Origin: Oscillospiraceae bacterium
GTDB lineage: Bacteria > Bacillota > Clostridia > Oscillospirales > Oscillospiraceae
Length of the DNA: 9,074 bases
Assembly (NCBI GenBank): GCA_020025395.1
Contig: JAHHSE010000054.1
Location: 1 to 9,074, forward strand
Reading direction: 5' to 3'
Shown here: piece after piece, positions 7,278-9,074 of the stretch
Layout of the letters: each line of letters starts with the position of its first letter
Position numbering within the stretch: the stretch's first letter is position 1
The notes under the pieces: model-generated
The model's database searches: none
Told to the model about the DNA's origin: nothing
The model's input: only the letters and a program-made list of their open reading frames with translations
Program-made: the position numbers and the translations under genes

Positions 7278-7307
7278 CCTTTCAACGAAAATCATTGAAA
7301 GGAGAGG
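7278..7307 (+). promoter_or_regulatory. Shine-Dalgarno-hiding hairpin, probable riboswitch expression platform
   Basis: CCTTTCAA (7278-7285) pairs perfectly with TTGAAAGG (7295-7302) over a 9-base loop. The right arm enters the Shine-Dalgarno AAAGGAGAGG (7298-7307) of the following gene. CTTCTCC at 7261-7267 could also pair with GGAGAGG (7301-7307) with one G·U. Either fold would block the ribosome, which suggests translational control. I see no clear intrinsic terminator in the leader; the T-run at 7256-7260 lacks a strong stem directly before it. Confidence 0.55.
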
Positions 7308-7314
7308 CAGGAAA

Positions 7315-7629
7315 ATGATGAACATCAGCTGGTTTCAAGATCCGGAGCATGTGGTATACTGCAAGGAGGAGGAGGTCCTTCCCCGGCTGGCCCGGGAGCT
7401 GGGGATCACTGACCTGGCGGAGCGGGTGGAGGCCTTTCGGCAGGCGCCGAACCCGGAGGGAGTGAATCTGAAGGGGAAGAAGCGCACCACCTTAAAGCTG
7501 TTTATCCCCAATCTGTCCTTTTCCCGGCCTTTGGACATGGGGGAAAATGTGTGGATCTATATGGGTGAGCTCTGCCCGGCCTATTGTCTCTACACCCCCT
7601 GGGAGGAGGGCGAAAGGACGGGGGAATAA
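7315..7629 (+). CDS. 104-residue protein of unknown function under a cobalamin riboswitch
   Basis: I do not recognise this protein. It starts at ATG 7315 (a second ATG follows at once, giving Met-Met-Asn) with Shine-Dalgarno AAAGGAGAGG at 7298-7307. It is soluble, with no signal peptide or membrane segment. An acidic, probably helical first half (about 17-45, 'EEEVLPRLARELGITDLAERVEAF') is followed by a basic linker (50-60, 'NLKGKKRTTLK'), a beta-like stretch ('LFIPNLSF', 62-69), and an aromatic C-terminal part with 'ELCPAYCLYTPW' (Cys87 and Cys91) ending in charged residues. There are three cysteines in all (16, 87, 91); one pair is CX3C spaced, which is too little to claim metal binding. 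It has none of the motifs of BtuB/F/C/D, Cob/Cbi enzymes, MetE or NrdDG. It lies alone between the riboswitch leader and a strong terminator, so it appears to be the sole target of the switch. Confidence 0.82.
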   Translation: MMNISWFQDPEHVVYCKEEEVLPRLARELGITDLAERVEAFRQAPNPEGVNLKGKKRTTLKLFIPNLSFSRPLDMGENVWIYMGELCPAYCLYTPWEEGERTGE

Positions 7630-7644
7630 TCTTCGAAAGCCGGT

Positions 7645-7677
7645 CCCCGGAGGGCTATGCCCTCCGGGGGCTTTTTT
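7645..7677 (+). terminator. Intrinsic terminator between convergent genes
   Basis: CCCCGGAGGGC (7645-7655) and GCCCTCCGGGG (7659-7669) form a perfect 11-bp stem with loop TAT, followed by GC and six T. It ends the B12-controlled transcript. Its T-run overlaps the stop codon of the convergent methyltransferase gene. On the minus strand it lacks a good T-tract, so it serves that gene less well. Confidence 0.93.
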
Positions 7678-8503
7678 ATCGGGCGCGAAGCTGCCAGAAG
7701 GCCACGGCGCTGGCGGCGGCCACATTGAGGGAATCCACCCCGTGGGCCATGGGGATTTGAACGGTATAGTCACAGGAGGCAATGGTGCCGGGGGAGAGGC
7801 CGTCCCCCTCTGTCCCCAGAACAATGGCAAGCTTGTCCTCTCGCATCAGCCGGGGATCGTCCACGGGGAGCGCGGAGGCGGTGAGGGCCATGGCGGCGGT
7901 CTGAAAGCCCATGGAATGGAGCAGGGAGAGTCCCTTCTCCGGCCATTCGTCGGGCCGGGAGCCAATGCGGGTCCAGGGGATCTGGAAAACGGTCCCCATG
8001 CTGACACGGACCGAGCGGCGGCAGAGGGGATCACAGCAGGTGGGGGTGAGGAGAACCCCATCCATGTGGAGGGCGGCGGCGGAGCGGAAGATGGCGCCCA
8101 GATTGGTCGTGTCCACAATTCCCTCCAGCACCGCAAGACGGCGGGCGGAGCGGCAGAGGGCTTCCGCAGAGGGAAGGAGGGGACGGCGCAGGGCGCAGAG
8201 CACCCCACGGGTGAGGGCATATCCGGTGAGGGCCGCCAGGGTCTCCCGGTCGCCGGTATAGACGGGGATCTCCCCGCAGCGGGAGAGGATCTCCCCGGCA
8301 TCCCCTGTTAAATGCCGCCGCTCCATGAGCAGGGAGAGGGGTTCACAGCCCGCCTCCAGGGCCTGGTGAATGACCTTGGGACTCTCTGCGATGAAGATGC
8401 CCTTTTCCGGCTCCAGCCGATTTCGGAGCTGGGCCTCGGTGAGCCGGGCAAAGACATCCAGTTCCGGAGATGAAAGATCGTTGATTTCAATGATGATTGC
8501 CAT
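7676..8503 (-). CDS. SpoU/TrmH-family RNA 2'-O-methyltransferase
   Basis: A 275-residue SAM-dependent enzyme that methylates a ribose 2'-OH in rRNA or tRNA (cytoplasmic). An N-terminal substrate-binding part (about 10-105) contains 'FIAESPKVIHQAL' (37-49). The C-terminal SPOUT knot domain has all three family motifs: motif 1 'NLGAIFRSA' (134-142, with Arg140), motif 2 'IVLGTEGDGLS' (227-237) and motif 3 'IPMAHGVDSLNVAAASAVAF' (250-269, with Ser258-Leu-Asn-Val). Length fits the family. The start is set by GGGAGGAAGCT directly before the ATG. The target nucleoside cannot be told; RlmB- and TrmH-like paralogues are common in Clostridia, so I give no symbol. The gene is monocistronic, convergent with the riboswitch unit and divergent from the promoter at 8628. 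Confidence 0.93.
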   Translation of the reverse strand: MAIIIEINDLSSPELDVFARLTEAQLRNRLEPEKGIFIAESPKVIHQALEAGCEPLSLLMERRHLTGDAGEILSRCGEIPVYTGDRETLAALTGYALTRGVLCALRRPLLPSAEALCRSARRLAVLEGIVDTTNLGAIFRSAAALHMDGVLLTPTCCDPLCRRSVRVSMGTVFQIPWTRIGSRPDEWPEKGLSLLHSMGFQTAAMALTASALPVDDPRLMREDKLAIVLGTEGDGLSPGTIASCDYTVQIPMAHGVDSLNVAAASAVAFWQLRAR

Positions 8504-8627
8504 AGCTTCCTCCCAATTGGATCATAAGCTGCTGTTCGGATGGGAAACAGGTCCCCTTATATATCGGACGGGGGAGGAGGAGACATAAGAGAAGACCGGG
8601 GGCAAAGGGAAAAGGGAGGAATGAGTG

Positions 8628-8656
8628 TTGAGAAGAGAGCGTTCCTATGCTACAAT
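8628..8656 (+). promoter_or_regulatory. Promoter pointing into a region without a gene
   Basis: TTGAGA (8628-8633) and TACAAT (8651-8656) are 17 bases apart, with TGC just before the -10 (extended -10). Downstream come a hairpin GGCGGGA/TCCCGCC (8693-8699/8713-8719), a repeated GGCCCAAGG (8686-8694 and 8730-8738) and a Shine-Dalgarno AAAGGAG (8742-8748), but no lasting reading frame. Confidence 0.6.
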
Positions 8657-8741
8657 CATACCTTACGGAAGAGACAAGCCGGGCAGGCCCAAGGCGGGAG
8701 AAGAACAGGAGATCCCGCCGGATGGGGATGGCCCAAGGAAC

Positions 8742-8792
8742 AAAGGAGTTGTAGTGATCCATGAAATTAGGCATCGAAATCTGATACCCTGA
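8742..8792 (+). pseudogene. Ribosome-binding site and start codon of a lost or cut-off gene
   Basis: AAAGGAG (8742-8748) lies 5 bases before GTG 8754, whose frame gives 12 codons to TGA 8790-8792. The alternative ATG 8761 gives only 7 codons. With a promoter just upstream, this looks like the beginning of a gene whose body has been replaced by other DNA; base composition changes here as well. A genuine leader peptide or a chance match are alternatives. The product of the original gene cannot be inferred. Confidence 0.35.
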
Positions 8793-8865
8793 TTTCATAA
8801 TTCAATGATGCTGAATTGTATTCAATAAAGGTCAATATCGGCTGGATTTCCTGATTTTTTAGGTA

Positions 8866-8899
8866 CATGAAGCTCTATGAAAAAACATAGTGCTCCATG
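8866..8899. repeat. Imperfect 14-bp inverted repeat with A6 loop
   Basis: The arms at 8866-8879 and 8886-8899 match at 12 of 14 positions around AAAAAA. With no T-tract it resembles a protein-binding or recombination site more than a terminator. Confidence 0.55.
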
Positions 8900-8905
8900 C
8901 CAATT

Positions 8906-8924
8906 TGGTACAGCAATGGTACAG
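8906..8924. repeat. Direct repeat TGGTACAG, 11-base period
   Basis: TGGTACAG occurs at 8906-8913 and 8917-8924, each preceded by a CAAT-like sequence. Short repeats of this kind are found as recombinase arm or core sites next to integrated elements, but two copies alone do not prove that. Confidence 0.45.
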
Positions 8925-8963
8925 TAAGTAATCACAAATCCAGAAAAGAGCCTATGCAACACA

Positions 8964-8994
8964 AAGCCCCTGGAGTTCAAAACTCCGAGGGCTT
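8964..8994 (+). terminator. Terminator-like hairpin, possibly two-way
   Basis: AAGCCC and GGAGTT pair with AACTCC and GGGCTT around a CAA loop, with a two-base internal mismatch. A T-rich but broken tract follows on the + strand (ATCTGTTGTTGTTTTC), and a shorter one on the minus strand. No gene that would use it is visible in the window. Confidence 0.45.
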
Positions 8995-9074
8995 ATCTGT
9001 TGTTGTTTTCTTCATGTGACACTCTTTTCTGCCATTTGGATCGTCCCTATATAAATGAGAACTTATTCAAGTAC

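Larger units (their letters stand above)
8761..9074. other. AT-rich segment without genes, possible end of an inserted element
   Basis: By hand count, 8761-8880 has 40 G/C in 120 bases, against 67 in 120 for 8641-8760. No frame on either strand has a ribosome-binding site and useful length. The segment holds several repeats and a hairpin (listed separately). One reading (8890-8931) ends 'NLVQQWYSK' and stop, but an in-frame stop lies 18 bases upstream of that stretch. It may be a decayed tail of a recombinase gene, or chance. Confidence 0.45.

Noticed and set aside
7547..8311. 254-codon + strand frame, glycine-rich
   Set aside because: It starts inside the 104-residue gene, crosses the terminator and lies opposite the methyltransferase gene, which has all its motifs. 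No ribosome-binding site.
8540..8764. 74-codon + strand frame
   Set aside because: It begins upstream of the promoter at 8628 and runs through it, without a Shine-Dalgarno; Gly/Arg-rich low-complexity product.
8487..8798. 103-codon minus strand frame spanning the composition boundary
   Set aside because: No ribosome-binding site; it overlaps the start of the methyltransferase gene and its Shine-Dalgarno, and the product has no recognisable feature.
1..9074. CRISPR array, insertion sequence, toxin-antitoxin or defence genes
   Set aside because: I saw no regularly spaced repeats, transposase motifs or paired small genes of these kinds in the window.

Overview
The window looks like a piece of a GC-rich Clostridia chromosome. 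I infer Oscillospiraceae (the Flavonifractor/Lawsonibacter neighbourhood) from codon use, strong Shine-Dalgarno sites of the GGAGG type, a single-chain PurL, a VanR-like regulator, tRNA genes with encoded CCA and a class-I cobalamin riboswitch. The genus is not provable from this sequence. Most of it is housekeeping DNA; the last ~320 bases are different.

Layout. Positions 1-1389: the 3' part of a family-5 (peptide/nickel type) ABC transporter substrate-binding protein, cut by the window edge. 1441-5130: a full-length PurL, the FGAM synthase of purine biosynthesis, with its own glutaminase domain, probably co-transcribed with the gene before it. 5370-5597: a 75-residue hydrophobic membrane protein. 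5707-6396: a VanR/OmpR-type response regulator with a near-consensus promoter, a tandem 11-bp repeat that could be its own binding site, and no histidine kinase beside it. 6421-6836: a tRNA operon (Met-CAT, Glu-TTC, Val-CAC) with a consensus promoter and a strong intrinsic terminator.

6875-7677 is the most interesting unit. A sigma-A-type promoter drives a long leader holding a cobalamin riboswitch. The leader ends in a hairpin that would hide the Shine-Dalgarno site of one 104-residue protein I do not recognise, and a strong terminator follows. The layout therefore predicts a monocistronic, B12-controlled small protein of unknown function. Convergent to it, on the minus strand, is a SpoU/TrmH-family RNA 2'-O-methyltransferase (7676-8503).

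8504-9074 has no convincing gene. It starts as GC-rich host-like DNA with a good promoter and ribosome-binding site on the + strand. It turns AT-rich at about 8754-8760, exactly where the coding region should begin. Beyond that point lie imperfect inverted repeats, a short direct repeat and a terminator-like hairpin. This looks like the border of an inserted or deleted segment, but no integrase or transposase can be identified inside the window.
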